A stretch of 64,000 nt of DNA from Dietzia sp. ANT_WB102 (GCF_008369165.1 NZ_VOBA01000001.1:1791630-1855629), one strand, 5' to 3'. Numbered from the stretch's first letter, positions 35,164 to 44,509 are shown. The notes: a model not told the origin generated them from the letters alone. Numbers and translations are program-made.

Positions 35164-35538
35164 TCAGGCCTCGCCGGATTGTGCCGTCGCGGCCCGGGGA
35201 GCCGCCGGCTTCTGCCACGGCCAGCGACCACTGATCTCCAGCTCCAGGGACCAACTGAGGAAGGTCCGGATCACGACGATCGCCGCCAGGACCGCCACGC
35301 TCTCGAGCGTCGGGGTCACCGCGACGGTCTTGATGATGTCGGCCGCCACCAGGATCTCCAGTCCCAGCAGGATCGACCTCCCGAGAAACCGACGGAACTG
35401 CCGGTAGACATCCGGCTCCCGGCTGACCAGGCGGCACACCGCGATGACGGTCGAGGCGACGATGCCGACGACGATCGCCGCCACCCCGACCGCGTCGATG
35501 ACCTCACCGACGGCCTCGATGGTCTCCTGGAACTGCAT
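35164..35538 (-). CDS. DUF1622 membrane protein
   Basis: A 124-residue membrane protein of the DUF1622 family. Three hydrophobic helices are visible: about 14-36 (VAAIVVGIVASTVIAVCRLV), 50-75 (RSILLGLEILVAADIIKTVA) and 80-97 (ESVAVLAAIVVIRTFLSWSL). The conserved FLGRSILLGLEILVAADII segment and RTFLSWSLELEI mark the family. The ATG at 35538 has GAGGAG five to six bases upstream. The C-terminal tail is short and Ala/Pro-rich. The function is unknown. It stands between the solitary helicase gene and a divergent membrane protein gene. Confidence 0.85.
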   Translation of the reverse strand: MQFQETIEAVGEVIDAVGVAAIVVGIVASTVIAVCRLVSREPDVYRQFRRFLGRSILLGLEILVAADIIKTVAVTPTLESVAVLAAIVVIRTFLSWSLELEISGRWPWQKPAAPRAATAQSGEA

Positions 35539-35672
35539 GCCGATCTCCTCTCGCTCCGCGACCCGCCCCGGACAGATAGCGGACCGTCGCCCCCGAGCCG
35601 CACTGATCGTAAGACGACCTGCGTCGAGGTTTCGGGGCGTTGAGCCGCCTGGGCGGATAGTAGGTTCACAGC

Positions 35673-36371
35673 ATGGATGCCGACCCGACCGGAACTGCCG
35701 TCGAAGGGCGCGGGGCCTCAGTGCAGGATCGTGTACAGCTCCCGACTCGGTTCGCCGGGGCTGCCGCGCACGGCGCGACGTGGGGAGTGGCCTTCCTGAC
35801 CCTGCGGCTCTTCGCGGTGTCCGGGTATGACTGGCACACGGCGTTCCTCGTCAGCACCACGCTCGGGCTCAACGACGGGTTCGCCCTGATCTTCGGCTCC
35901 CTCATCGCCGAGCACACGCTCACCGCGGTCCTCCTGATCGGCGTACTCCCGCTACTGTTCGCCGGGTACCTGTGGGGTCCGCGTGAACACCGAACCGTGG
36001 TCTTATTGCTGTCCGCGCTGGGACTGGTCATTCTGCTGGCTCTCACGTCGAGCTTCGGAATCTGGTGGCTACCCGCCGGGGCGGCGACCGTGTTCGCGGT
36101 AATCGCGCTGATCCGATTTCTGCCTTCCGGGCGTCCGCTGAAACACGCATTGGCGGTCGCCATGGCGCGGGTCGGCTGGGTCGCAGGGATCGGCGTGCTG
36201 GTCCTCGCGGCGCTCGGTCAGACGCCCTGGGTTCCGCACGAGGTGATCGAGACTACTGACGGCACGATCACCGGTTATGTCCTCAGTGTCGATCCAGGGT
36301 TTCTCAATGTGCTCACCGACGAACGTCACTTCACCATCGTGATCAGCGGCAACGTGCTCTCCCGAGAGTGA
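35673..36371 (+). CDS. Predicted membrane protein, unknown
   Basis: A 232-residue protein with about five to six hydrophobic segments between residues 30 and 185 (for example LTAVLLIGVLPLLFAGYLW and VVLLLSALGLVILLALTSS). It ends in a soluble region of about 45 residues (ETTDGTITGYVLSVDPGFLN to FTIVISGNVLSRE) that looks like a small beta domain. No family is recognised. The ATG at 35673 lacks a clear ribosome-binding site. The segment HTAFLVSTTLGLNDGFALIFG is the most distinctive internal piece. Confidence 0.7.
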   Translation: MDADPTGTAVEGRGASVQDRVQLPTRFAGAAAHGATWGVAFLTLRLFAVSGYDWHTAFLVSTTLGLNDGFALIFGSLIAEHTLTAVLLIGVLPLLFAGYLWGPREHRTVVLLLSALGLVILLALTSSFGIWWLPAGAATVFAVIALIRFLPSGRPLKHALAVAMARVGWVAGIGVLVLAALGQTPWVPHEVIETTDGTITGYVLSVDPGFLNVLTDERHFTIVISGNVLSRE

Positions 36372-36401
36372 CGGGGCCGCCACCGCATCCCGTCTCTGCG
36401 G

Positions 36402-36914
36402 TCACGGCCAGGGCGAGGTCTCCACGACGATCGGTCCGGCGGCAGCGCCGCCGTTGGTGGTGAGCCGGTACTCCACCGTGCCGCCACCTGTCGGAATGAT
36501 CGCGTCGTAGGGGTGAGCAACACCGGTCCAGAGTCTGGGCCCCGGGATATCGAGCGTCTTCTGCCCCCGCGCCCCCGTGTCGAGGTTGTGCCAGTCGAGT
36601 GTGGCGACAAGGTCGCACGGCCCCACCCCGGGCATCGCCACGCCCCAACTCACTGCCGCCGATGCGGGATACCCCGAGTCAGTGACACGCGCTGCGGCCG
36701 CCCCCTGACACAGGCCAGTTGGCGAGCCACCCACCGCGAGGAGGTTGCCGGGACCGGGAACGAGGTATCCGGGAAGGTCCACCGACATCGGTGTCAGCGA
36801 TCCCAACTCCTGGGCATTCGCGGCGGCCGGAGCCGCGAGACCCAATGCCAGCGCGATCCCGGCCGCGGCCGAGGCCGCCCTGACTGCGCTGCGGGTGAAG
36901 CCGATGGTTTCCAT
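36402..36914 (-). CDS. Secreted protein, unknown
   Basis: A 170-residue exported protein. The ATG at 36914 gives a typical Sec signal peptide (METIGFTRSAVRAASAAAGI, followed by a hydrophobic run and AAPAAANAQE), with cleavage probably after ANA. A second ATG three codons upstream is possible. The mature part is a compact beta-rich domain with two Cys pairs (TGLCQGAAAARVTD, GVGPCDLVATLDW), as in several small secreted proteins of mycolic-acid actinobacteria. The function is unknown. It is transcribed divergently from the serine hydrolase gene across 251 bases that contain the small palindrome CCGAACAATTCGG. Confidence 0.72.
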   Translation of the reverse strand: METIGFTRSAVRAASAAAGIALALGLAAPAAANAQELGSLTPMSVDLPGYLVPGPGNLLAVGGSPTGLCQGAAAARVTDSGYPASAAVSWGVAMPGVGPCDLVATLDWHNLDTGARGQKTLDIPGPRLWTGVAHPYDAIIPTGGGTVEYRLTTNGGAAAGPIVVETSPWP

Positions 36915-37165
36915 GCAGGTCATGCTGGCACAGGACAGGGCGACCCGACACCGCTGGCTGCTACAAGAATCCCACGCAAGGCCGCAGGTAGTGACGTAGG
37001 TCATATTAATCGCTAGGGTCAAGTGTCCGAACAATTCGGTTGAAGGAGATACCGGCAGCTGCCGGGCGAAGACCGCAACCGGCCGTAGAGGCATCTGTCC
37101 CGACATGGGCGTCTCGAGCCAGGACGAATCGATCGCGCTCACAGCGTGACGATCAAGGAGGACAG

Positions 37166-38407
37166 ATGTTCCCACGACGGCATGTACCGGGAAGGTCCCG
37201 AGGTCTGATCGCTCTCGTCGCACTGGGGGCGATCATCCCGGTTGTCCTCAGTGGCGCACTGCTCTCCGGAGCCGTGTCGGCCGAGACGCCCCAGCCGGCG
37301 ACCACAGGGTCGGCAGCTCCCGCTGGCTCTGTGCCCGCAGCGCTGCAATCGCAATTTCGGCAAGCCGTGGACGAGACGATGGCCGAATACGGTGTACCCG
37401 GCGCGGCGGTAGGCGTATGGGTCCCCGGCGACGGAACATGGACCGCCGCCGCAGGCCTCGCCGACATTGCGAGTAATACTCCAGCCAGCACAGGCACGTC
37501 CTGGCCGTTGCGCAGCATCACGAAGTCGTACACAGTCACGCTCATTCTGCAGCTCGTCGACCAGGGCGCACTCAGTCTCGACGACACCATTGGCAAGTAC
37601 GTGGACGGCGTGACCAACGGCGACACCATCACCCTCCGCCAACTCGCGAACATGACCAGCGGTAACGCGGATTACACCAACGAGAAATTCGCGGACGCCT
37701 ACGAGGCCGACCCCGCCCGCCTGTTCACCCTCGCCGAACTCAACAGTTTCATGCTCGGCATGCCAGAACAGTTCTCCCCAGGCGCGCAGCACGTGTACAC
37801 GAACGCCAACACCAATCTTCTCGGTGCTGTTGTCGAGAAGGTGACCGGCGCGCCTTTTGCCGAGGTCCTCAACGCGCGCATTCTGCAGCCACTCGGCCAG
37901 AAGGACACGCACTACATCCTTGATGTGAACAAGTGGGCAGAGCCGCACCCCAGCGGATACTCACCAGGCGAGGACGGCCCGGAGGAACAGCACCAGAACC
38001 TCTCCATATTCGGCCCCGCCGGGTCCATGGTCACCACCATCGACGATGCGCGCGTCTGGGGTGAAGCCCTCGCGACTGGAGCCCTGGTGGCCCCGGGGAC
38101 CCAGGCTGACCGTCTCAAAGGGACGCCTTTGGATGCTGGTCCGCCGTACGACATCTACGGGCTCGGTATCGGCGAAACGGACGGATGGTGGGGCCACAAC
38201 GGAGAGGGGCTCGGGTTCACCGCAGCGATCTTCCACAATCCCGAATCCGGGGCGACGATCGCCGTGTTCATGAACCTGTCCAATGCCGTACTGCAGGGCC
38301 ACCCCGCGGACCAGCTGTTTCGCCGGCTCGCACACATCCTGGAGTCCTCAACGGCAGGCTCGCTCGGGTCCCTCGGGCCACTTGCGATGTCGGTCGGGTC
38401 CACATGA
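37166..38407 (+). CDS. Exported serine hydrolase, class C beta-lactamase/DD-carboxypeptidase fold
   Basis: A 413-residue secreted serine hydrolase. The ATG at 37166 has AAGGAGG five bases upstream and begins a signal peptide (GLIALVALGAIIPVVLSGAL) with cleavage near residue 39. Catalytic motifs are SITK (117-120, nucleophile Ser117 and Lys120), YTN (211-213, the YxN motif) and HNGEG (about 344, replacing KTG). This set is typical of D-alanyl-D-alanine carboxypeptidases, esterases and class C-like hydrolases related to R61. Substrate: peptidoglycan stem peptides or an ester, not decidable from sequence. The frame is open upstream to 37040 but without a signal peptide or ribosome-binding site. 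Confidence 0.88.
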   Translation: MFPRRHVPGRSRGLIALVALGAIIPVVLSGALLSGAVSAETPQPATTGSAAPAGSVPAALQSQFRQAVDETMAEYGVPGAAVGVWVPGDGTWTAAAGLADIASNTPASTGTSWPLRSITKSYTVTLILQLVDQGALSLDDTIGKYVDGVTNGDTITLRQLANMTSGNADYTNEKFADAYEADPARLFTLAELNSFMLGMPEQFSPGAQHVYTNANTNLLGAVVEKVTGAPFAEVLNARILQPLGQKDTHYILDVNKWAEPHPSGYSPGEDGPEEQHQNLSIFGPAGSMVTTIDDARVWGEALATGALVAPGTQADRLKGTPLDAGPPYDIYGLGIGETDGWWGHNGEGLGFTAAIFHNPESGATIAVFMNLSNAVLQGHPADQLFRRLAHILESSTAGSLGSLGPLAMSVGST

Positions 38408-38466
38408 CAGTCGCCCCGGCGGCATGCTGAGATACGAATGCTGTCGTCGTCCGCCGACACCGAGCA

Positions 38467-40692
38467 CTACGTGATCCCCGGCTCCAGGACCACCAGCTGC
38501 TGCGTCGCCCGCGTCATGGCTACGTAGCGGTCGACCGCCCCCGTCACGCCCGAACCGAGCAACTCGGGGGCGATCACAATCACTAGGTCGAACTCGAGGC
38601 CCTTAGCTTGAGTGGGAGTGAGAAGGCGGACTCGGTCAGATCCGGCGAGGTCTGGAGCCATCGAACTGAGCGCGTGAATCACGCACGCCACGCCCTCGGG
38701 GTGAGCAGCCAACCAGGCGTCAACGACACGATGGAGATCGGTGATCCGGCCGTACTGGACCGGTACTCCGCTGCGGCGGACCGACTCGGGGACGGCGGCG
38801 TCGGGGCGAACCGACCTGATCACCGGGGCTGCGGCCTCCATGATCTCCGCGGGCGTGCGGTAGTTGATGCTCAGCTGCACAGTGGTGATACGGGCGGGGG
38901 AGAGGCCGATGCGCGCGAGCCGCTCGGGCCAGGTTTCGTTGAAGTCATGGCGAGACTGGGCGCGGTCGCCGACCACTGTGAGACTGCCCGACGGGCAGCG
39001 GCGCAGGATCATCCTCCACTCGACATCTGTAAGTTCCTGCGCTTCGTCCACAATGATGTGGCCGAACGGGCCCGAGAGACGAGGCGTGCCGGCCGACGTT
39101 GTCTCGTCGGTCGTCGGGTCGAGCAAAGCCTCCTGCAGGTCGGTGTGGCGGAGCATCGCGGAGACGCCCTCGGGGTCGTCGTCGGCGGCGACGAGCTCAT
39201 CGATCACCTGCCTGCGGCGGGCGAGTTCTGCGGCGTGCTCGGCGCGGCGGCGCTGAGACCCGCGTGCCCAGTTGGGGTCGCCCAGCCGGTGGCGGGCCGC
39301 GTCGAGGAGCGGCAGGTCCGCAGTCGTCCATGCGTCGGGCCCGGAACGCTGGAGGAGCCTAATCGCCTCGGTGATCAGCCATGGTGCGCACAGTCGCAAG
39401 TACGCGGGGACGGTCCACAGGTCACCGACGAGATCGGCCGCATCGATCATCGGCCAGGCCCGATATAGGGCGCGGTGCAACTCCGGGTTCGCCGCGAGCT
39501 CCGCCCGGAGGACATTCTCTGGGACGGTCCCTTTGGCTTTCTCGACCAGGATGTCGGCGAGCGTCTCGCTGATCTGCGGGTGGGACTCGTTGTGCGGGGT
39601 GCCGTCCTCCACGGAGGTGAACGCCTCGGCCCAGTCTGCAGGCGTGAGATGCAGATCTACCCACTCGGTCTGTACCAGCATCGGCTGCCCCGGCGGCTGT
39701 TCATAGAAGTGTGCCGCGGTCTCAATTGCCCCGACCATGCGCAGCTCGGACTTTAGGCGAGCGACCTCGATATCGCGCTCGTCGGGCAGTCCGCCTGTCG
39801 GTGACGTTATCGCCGCACCGAGAGCGTCCAGCCCGAGATCAGCCACCGTCGCCGTCTGCACGCTGTGCTCTCCGAGCGCGGGGAGCACAGCGGCCACGTA
39901 GTCGAGGTATGGCCGATGCGGCCCGACGAGCAGCAAGTTCCCGCGCCGCTGGCCCTCGAGGGACTGCGCGTGCAGCAGGTACGCCGCCCGGTGCAGGGCC
40001 ACCACTGTCTTGCCGGTGCCCGGGCCGCCATCCACGACGAGGGCGCCCCGGGAGTCGGCGCGGACAATCGCGTCCTGATCGGCCTGGATCGTGGTGAGGA
40101 CATCCCGCTTTCGGCCGGTCCGCGCCTCGGACAAGCTCAGGACGAACGCTGAGAGGTCGTCAGGGCAGACGTGAGAGGAGACCTCGTCGTCATCAAAGAC
40201 CTCATCCCAGTAATCCACGATCCGGCCGCCCGACCACCGGTACCGCCGGCGATAGGTCACGCCCCTCGGATCACCGAGCGTCGCGGCGAAGAACGGCTCG
40301 GCGGCCGGGGTGCGCCAGTCCACCAGCAGGGGAGTCCCGGTCGCATCGGTGAGGCCGATCCGACCGACGTACACCGGTGCGGCCCCGGCCCGACCGGAGC
40401 CCGGCGTGGCGGTGGAGTAATGACCGATGCACACATCCAGGCCGAACCGACGCAGGGTGGTGAGCTCGGCGACCAGGCGGCGGATGTCGGAGGCCCGCTC
40501 GATTGTGTGCGCCCCACGCCCGGCGGGATCGCGGCGGCGCACGTCCAGGCGGGTCGAGAGGTCGGCGACCCTATCCTCGAGGGCGCGGGAGATGGCGGCG
40601 AAGTGGCGATCATCGGCGGCGATGAACGCCGGATCGGCCTTGTGTGACAGGTGGCCGGGGAGGGCAAACGTGCTGGTGGCGGGGCGCGGCAT
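38467..40692 (-). CDS. helR: HelR-type RNA polymerase-recycling helicase-like ATPase
   Basis: A 741-residue superfamily 1 ATPase of the HelD/HelR class, which binds RNA polymerase, opens its clamp and, for HelR, displaces rifamycins. Motifs are an N-terminal RNAP-binding coiled coil (about 10-80), PLLVDWRTPAAEPFF, Walker A GGPGTGKTVVALHR (about 220), IIVDEAQELTDVEWRMI (motif II), GDRAQSRHDF, LSINYRTPAEIME and AMTRATQQLVVLEP (motif VI). Length fits HelR of Streptomyces and mycobacteria. The ATG at 40692 was chosen because upstream sequence is promoter-like: a rifamycin-associated element lies 22 bases before it. It should confer rifamycin tolerance and be induced by the drug. Confidence 0.88.
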   Translation of the reverse strand: MPRPATSTFALPGHLSHKADPAFIAADDRHFAAISRALEDRVADLSTRLDVRRRDPAGRGAHTIERASDIRRLVAELTTLRRFGLDVCIGHYSTATPGSGRAGAAPVYVGRIGLTDATGTPLLVDWRTPAAEPFFAATLGDPRGVTYRRRYRWSGGRIVDYWDEVFDDDEVSSHVCPDDLSAFVLSLSEARTGRKRDVLTTIQADQDAIVRADSRGALVVDGGPGTGKTVVALHRAAYLLHAQSLEGQRRGNLLLVGPHRPYLDYVAAVLPALGEHSVQTATVADLGLDALGAAITSPTGGLPDERDIEVARLKSELRMVGAIETAAHFYEQPPGQPMLVQTEWVDLHLTPADWAEAFTSVEDGTPHNESHPQISETLADILVEKAKGTVPENVLRAELAANPELHRALYRAWPMIDAADLVGDLWTVPAYLRLCAPWLITEAIRLLQRSGPDAWTTADLPLLDAARHRLGDPNWARGSQRRRAEHAAELARRRQVIDELVAADDDPEGVSAMLRHTDLQEALLDPTTDETTSAGTPRLSGPFGHIIVDEAQELTDVEWRMILRRCPSGSLTVVGDRAQSRHDFNETWPERLARIGLSPARITTVQLSINYRTPAEIMEAAAPVIRSVRPDAAVPESVRRSGVPVQYGRITDLHRVVDAWLAAHPEGVACVIHALSSMAPDLAGSDRVRLLTPTQAKGLEFDLVIVIAPELLGSGVTGAVDRYVAMTRATQQLVVLEPGIT

Positions 40693-40713
40693 CGCGCAAG
40701 TGTGCGCCCCCAC

Positions 40714-40736
40714 GGGGGTCTTGCCGCAAGGCCCCC
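40714..40736 (-). promoter_or_regulatory. Rifamycin-associated element (RAE) upstream of helR
   Basis: An imperfect inverted repeat with arms GGGGCCTTGC and GCAAGACCCC around one central base, read on the minus strand. It agrees closely with the roughly 19-bp rifamycin-associated element known upstream of rifamycin-inactivating genes and helR in actinomycetes. A TATAGC candidate -10 box lies just upstream at 40742-40747, which places the element at or just after the transcription start. Confidence 0.8.
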
Positions 40737-40777
40737 CACCAGCTATACCTTGAGAGTGGGAGAGAGTCGCACCCCCA

Positions 40778-42715
40778 TCAGATGTGCAGTTCCTCGCCGA
40801 GGACCACCGTCCGCTGCGGCGGCAGGTGGAAGGCCTCGGTCCGATTGGCCTGATTCCTCTCCAAAGAGAGGAAGAGCCGCTCACGCCAGTGCCGCAAGCC
40901 CGGGGTCCGAGAGGGGCGGAGGGAGAGCACCGACAGGAAATAGGTCGCCGCGGCGAGGTCGATGTCGAGGTCGAGTTGGTCCTTCGCCTGGCGAAGATTT
41001 GTCGGAATGTCAGGGGGGTCGGCGAACCCCACCCGCACAGTGAGCCGGATCAGTGCGCCCAGCGGGGAGTCCAGGTGCTCGCTCACATACTTGTCCTCGA
41101 GACGGACATGAGGAACATTGCAGTGCTCGAGCCTGACGATGACGACCTGGTCGGGGAAAATCTGCAGATCCGTCACGCAGCTCACCAGCGCCAACGGGGT
41201 GGTGTCCGGGTTGGCGTGAGGGAACACGGCCACCGCCGGACCCCGCCCCACCGGTGCCCGGCCGAGCGAGGTGAGGAAGTCTGTCAGCGGCCCCTCCAAC
41301 TCGCGCCGGGCAGCCGACACTTCGGCATTGCCGCGGCGCCAGGTCATCATCACTACCACGACCGCAGCGGCGAGCAGCACCGGCAACCAGCCGCCATCGA
41401 TGATCTTGGTGGCATTGGCCGCCAACAGAAGAACCTCCAAGGCCCCGATCGTCACCACGTACAGGACCACCGCCGGCCACCGCCAGCGCCAGACAGAGAC
41501 CGCGAACATCAGGAACAACCCCGACTCCAGAACCAGGGTGCCGGTCACTGCGAACCCGTACGCGTTGGCCAGCGACGCAGACGAGCCGAATGTCACGACC
41601 AGGGACACCACGGTGACAAACAGCAGCCAGTTCAATGCGGGGACGTAAATCTGCCCCGCCTGGTCGCGTGAGGTGTACCGCACAGTCAGTCGGGGCAAGA
41701 GCGACAACCGCATCGCTTGGCGCGCGATCGAGAACGCGCCCGAGATCACGGCCTGAGAGGCGATGATCGTCGCCGCAGTGGCCAACACGACCAAGGGGAC
41801 CTGAAGCGCGCCCGGAGCAAGATGAAACAGGGGATTGCTCACGGCGTCCGGTCGGGAGATGACAAGCGCACCCTGCCCCAGATACACCAAGGCCAGCGCG
41901 GGAAGGACCACCACAAACCAGGCGCGACGAATCGCAGACGCCGAGAAGTGCCCGAGATCGGCGTAGAGGGCCTCGGCGCCGGTCACCGTGAGCACCACCG
42001 CACCCAACAACACGAACGCCTGGAACGGGTGCCGGAACATCAACTCAACCGCCCACGTCGGAGACAAGCTCACCAGGATCGACGGGTGGGCCACGATATG
42101 GGGGATACCCAGCACGGCCAGCACCACGAACCACACAAGCATCACCGGGCCGAACGCCCACGACACCCGCGCGGTGCCGACCGGCTGGACGAAGAACAGC
42201 AGGGCCAGCATCCCCACGGCCACCGGGACGACGACCGACCCCAGACTCGGGTTGACCACCGACAGCCCTTCGACCGCGCTGAGCACCGAGATGGTCGGCG
42301 TGATCACCGCGTCCCCGAAAAACAGCCCCGCCCCGAGAACCCCGAGGACCGTCACCACCGCGCCGGCCCGTCGACCGTGGAGGTGGCGTCGCAACAATGC
42401 GACGAGGGCGAGGATGCCCCCTTCACCGTCGTTGTCGGCCCTGATGACGAGCATGACGAACTTGATCGTCACGATGATGGTGATCGTCCACAAAACCATG
42501 GAGATGATCCCGTAGACGTTGTCCGGAGTAACCGCGACCGCATTGTGGCGGAAGCTGAACGCGGTGTGCAGCGCATACAGCGGGCTCGTACCGATGTCGC
42601 CAAAGACCACACCTAAGGCCCCGAGCGTCATGACCCCGGCACCGCGCTCGCCACCCCGTCGGGGCGCGCGGCGATGTCGCGTGCTGTGCGGGATCCCCTG
42701 ACCGGGACGCTTCAT
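40778..42715 (-). CDS. kup: KUP-family potassium uptake transporter
   Basis: A 645-residue K+/H+ symporter of the KUP/HAK/KT family. The signature GVVFGDIGTSPLYALHTAF lies near residues 32-50, followed by about twelve transmembrane helices with FFGDAVITPTISVLSAVEGL, EALYADLGHFS and YVPALNWLLF. A C-terminal cytoplasmic domain of about 170 residues follows (GRGPAVAVFPHANPD). The first 26 residues are basic (Arg/His-rich). The ATG at 42715 was chosen as the first that precedes the conserved core closely; the upstream frame is not conserved-looking. It ends 86 bases before helR on the same strand, so read-through into helR is possible. Confidence 0.93.
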   Translation of the reverse strand: MKRPGQGIPHSTRHRRAPRRGGERGAGVMTLGALGVVFGDIGTSPLYALHTAFSFRHNAVAVTPDNVYGIISMVLWTITIIVTIKFVMLVIRADNDGEGGILALVALLRRHLHGRRAGAVVTVLGVLGAGLFFGDAVITPTISVLSAVEGLSVVNPSLGSVVVPVAVGMLALLFFVQPVGTARVSWAFGPVMLVWFVVLAVLGIPHIVAHPSILVSLSPTWAVELMFRHPFQAFVLLGAVVLTVTGAEALYADLGHFSASAIRRAWFVVVLPALALVYLGQGALVISRPDAVSNPLFHLAPGALQVPLVVLATAATIIASQAVISGAFSIARQAMRLSLLPRLTVRYTSRDQAGQIYVPALNWLLFVTVVSLVVTFGSSASLANAYGFAVTGTLVLESGLFLMFAVSVWRWRWPAVVLYVVTIGALEVLLLAANATKIIDGGWLPVLLAAAVVVVMMTWRRGNAEVSAARRELEGPLTDFLTSLGRAPVGRGPAVAVFPHANPDTTPLALVSCVTDLQIFPDQVVIVRLEHCNVPHVRLEDKYVSEHLDSPLGALIRLTVRVGFADPPDIPTNLRQAKDQLDLDIDLAAATYFLSVLSLRPSRTPGLRHWRERLFLSLERNQANRTEAFHLPPQRTVVLGEELHI

Positions 42716-42945
42716 TGTCCTAGTGTGCCCCCGCACCGGCGCCCGAACCAGCCCTGTGAACTTCTGCGCTCGGCTGACCCGATCCGCGCGGTTCCACTCC
42801 AGCAGGGCAGCCGATCGGCTGCCAGAAATCTGATGGTCAAAAACTGACAACAATAGTGCCGGAGCGGTTGTACAGGGTGAACGACAGTGCCACTCTGACT
42901 GTCGACGGCGGACAGCCCGTCGCCTCTCGAAGGAAGGTCGATCTC

Positions 42946-43086
42946 ATGATCTCCAATATCCTTAAGCAACTAGGCACCGGGTCGAGCTTGTATGAATCCG
43001 GCTCGGCGGCCGCGGACAGCGCCTACGACATCATGAGCAACTTGCTCCTGGGCGCCGCTAACCTGATTGCGGGCCTCGGTTCCTGA
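42946..43086 (+). CDS. 46-residue porin-like mini-protein (PorA/PorH-like)
   Basis: A small gene with ATG at 42946, AAGGAAGG eight bases upstream, and a strong hairpin 43 bases after its stop. The product (MISNILKQLGTGSSLYESGS, then AAADSAYDIMSNLLLGAANL, then IAGLGS) lacks a signal peptide and Cys. It could form one amphipathic helix. Size, composition and the isolated, terminator-bounded gene recall PorA (45 residues) and PorH (57 residues), the tiny O-mycoloylated channel proteins of Corynebacterium. Serines at 13-14, 18 and 20 could in principle accept mycolate. Homology is not shown; the similarity is in layout only. Confidence 0.55.
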   Translation: MISNILKQLGTGSSLYESGSAAADSAYDIMSNLLLGAANLIAGLGS

Positions 43087-43128
43087 TCTTCGACTCGGAC
43101 GGGGAGCGTGAACGCTCACGCCGTTCGA

Positions 43129-43163
43129 ACTGCACCTCCTCGTATCTCCAGGGGAGGTGCAGT
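43129..43163 (+). terminator. Strong hairpin terminator after the porin-like mini-gene
   Basis: The perfect 11-bp inverted repeat ACTGCACCTCC and GGAGGTGCAGT is separated by 13 bases. A second small hairpin (GCGTGA, ACGC, TCACGC) lies just before it near 43106-43121. There is no T run, as is common in high-GC actinobacteria. Confidence 0.7.
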
Positions 43164-43309
43164 GCGCTGTTCGCACAGCGTGGTGCCCAGTGCGAGGTCT
43201 CGCCGAGCTAGCGCCTATAGGGTGGTGTGGACCGGTTCCGGCGCCACCACCGTGTCGCCGATATCCATGCTTCCGCCGTATCGGCGAGTGGGCGCCTGCT
43301 GAAAAAGGG

Positions 43310-44509
43310 ATGCACTTGCCTCTTCCACGCCCCTCCGTTGGACTCGCCATGCCGATAGTCGGCTGGAGTGAGAACCACACGCAACGAACTGCGAGCTGGC
43401 GCGCCGAGAACGGGGCTCCGCCGCCACGCGACATCGTCGTGATCGACGACGACATCTCCGCGGACAAGGCCCTCCGGCTCGCCCGGTCAGGCACCGGGAT
43501 GCTTTGGAGAGGCGACTTCCACAACGCCCGGCAGCTCATGCGAGCCCTCGACCGCCGCCTGAAGAAGCGGGCATCCCGCGCACCGCAGGCCGCCGACCCG
43601 GGGGAGGGGTTTCACGCCAACAGGAGGGCCCGCGCACAACGAGCGGCGATTCTCGGCGCGATCCTCATCGAGTTGGAGCACGACTACACAATTCGCCTGC
43701 GCCGGGCGCCGGACGTGCGTGACGCCTGCCGGCACGCCTACGGGCAGCCAAGCAGCGATGGAAATGGTGCCGCTGGCGAGGAGACTCTCGTGTCGCTACC
43801 TGAACTCCTCGGCGTCATCAGCGCCTACGAGTGGCATCGCACAGGAATCGAGATCGGCGCACTAGGCGCGCGGATCCATCCCGCCCACGGCGTCTTCGCT
43901 CCCACGCGGGACGAGTACATTGACCTGGTCGCAGACGCTCCCTGGCCGCCGGGCATCCACCAGCCCGTCGTGTGGGACATCGGTACCGGGACCGGAGTGC
44001 TCGCCGCAGTCCTGGCCCAGCGCGGTGCCCGACATGTGGTGGCGACCGACATCAACCCGCGCGCGGTGCAGTGTGCGAGTGAGAACATGGACCGACTCGG
44101 GATCGCGGACCGAGTCCACGCCGTCGAGGCCGACCTCTGGCCTGCCGGCGAAAAACGGGCCGACCTGGTGGTGTGCAACCCGCCCTGGATACCCGGGCGC
44201 CCTACCTCGACACTCGAGCGTGGGATCTATGACCCCGGCTCCGACATGCTCCATCGCTTCCTCAGCGAGCTCCCGATCCACCTGACGCCGCGAGGCGAAG
44301 GGTGGCTGATCCTGTCCGACCTCGCCGAACACCTTGGCTTGCGCACCCGCGACGCGCTCCTCGACCGCATTGCTGACGCCGGCCTGGCCGTCATCGGCAC
44401 ACACGTGACGACGCCACGTCACCCACGCGCGGCCGACAGCGCCGATCCGCTCCATTCCGCCCGGGCGCGCGAACGCACCACGCTGTGGCGGCTGGCCGCG
44501 CGGGCCTAG
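43310..44509 (+). CDS. Class I SAM-dependent methyltransferase of the HemK/RsmC (MTS) type
   Basis: A 399-residue methyltransferase. The C-terminal half holds the SAM fold: motif I VWDIGTGTGVLAAVL (about 222), ATDINPRAVQCASENM, and the catalytic NPPW in VVCNPPWIPG (about 289), the hallmark of N-methyltransferases of the MTS/HemK/RsmC group acting on glutamine or exocyclic amino groups. The N-terminal 180 residues are Arg/Asp-rich (DRRLKKRASR, RRARAQRAAILGAIL) and may bind RNA or protein. The start is uncertain: ATG at 43310 or at 43349, neither with a well-spaced ribosome-binding site. The frame is also open upstream to 43157 across the terminator hairpin, which I reject. Confidence 0.78.
   Translation: MHLPLPRPSVGLAMPIVGWSENHTQRTASWRAENGAPPPRDIVVIDDDISADKALRLARSGTGMLWRGDFHNARQLMRALDRRLKKRASRAPQAADPGEGFHANRRARAQRAAILGAILIELEHDYTIRLRRAPDVRDACRHAYGQPSSDGNGAAGEETLVSLPELLGVISAYEWHRTGIEIGALGARIHPAHGVFAPTRDEYIDLVADAPWPPGIHQPVVWDIGTGTGVLAAVLAQRGARHVVATDINPRAVQCASENMDRLGIADRVHAVEADLWPAGEKRADLVVCNPPWIPGRPTSTLERGIYDPGSDMLHRFLSELPIHLTPRGEGWLILSDLAEHLGLRTRDALLDRIADAGLAVIGTHVTTPRHPRAADSADPLHSARARERTTLWRLAARA

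Noticed and set aside
37027-37039. Palindrome CCGAACAATTCGG upstream of the serine hydrolase
   Set aside because: Short and not matched to a known regulator; could be chance.
43157-43309. Upstream extension of the MTS-type methyltransferase
   Set aside because: It begins inside a terminator hairpin and reads as Cys/Pro/Arg-rich non-conserved sequence.
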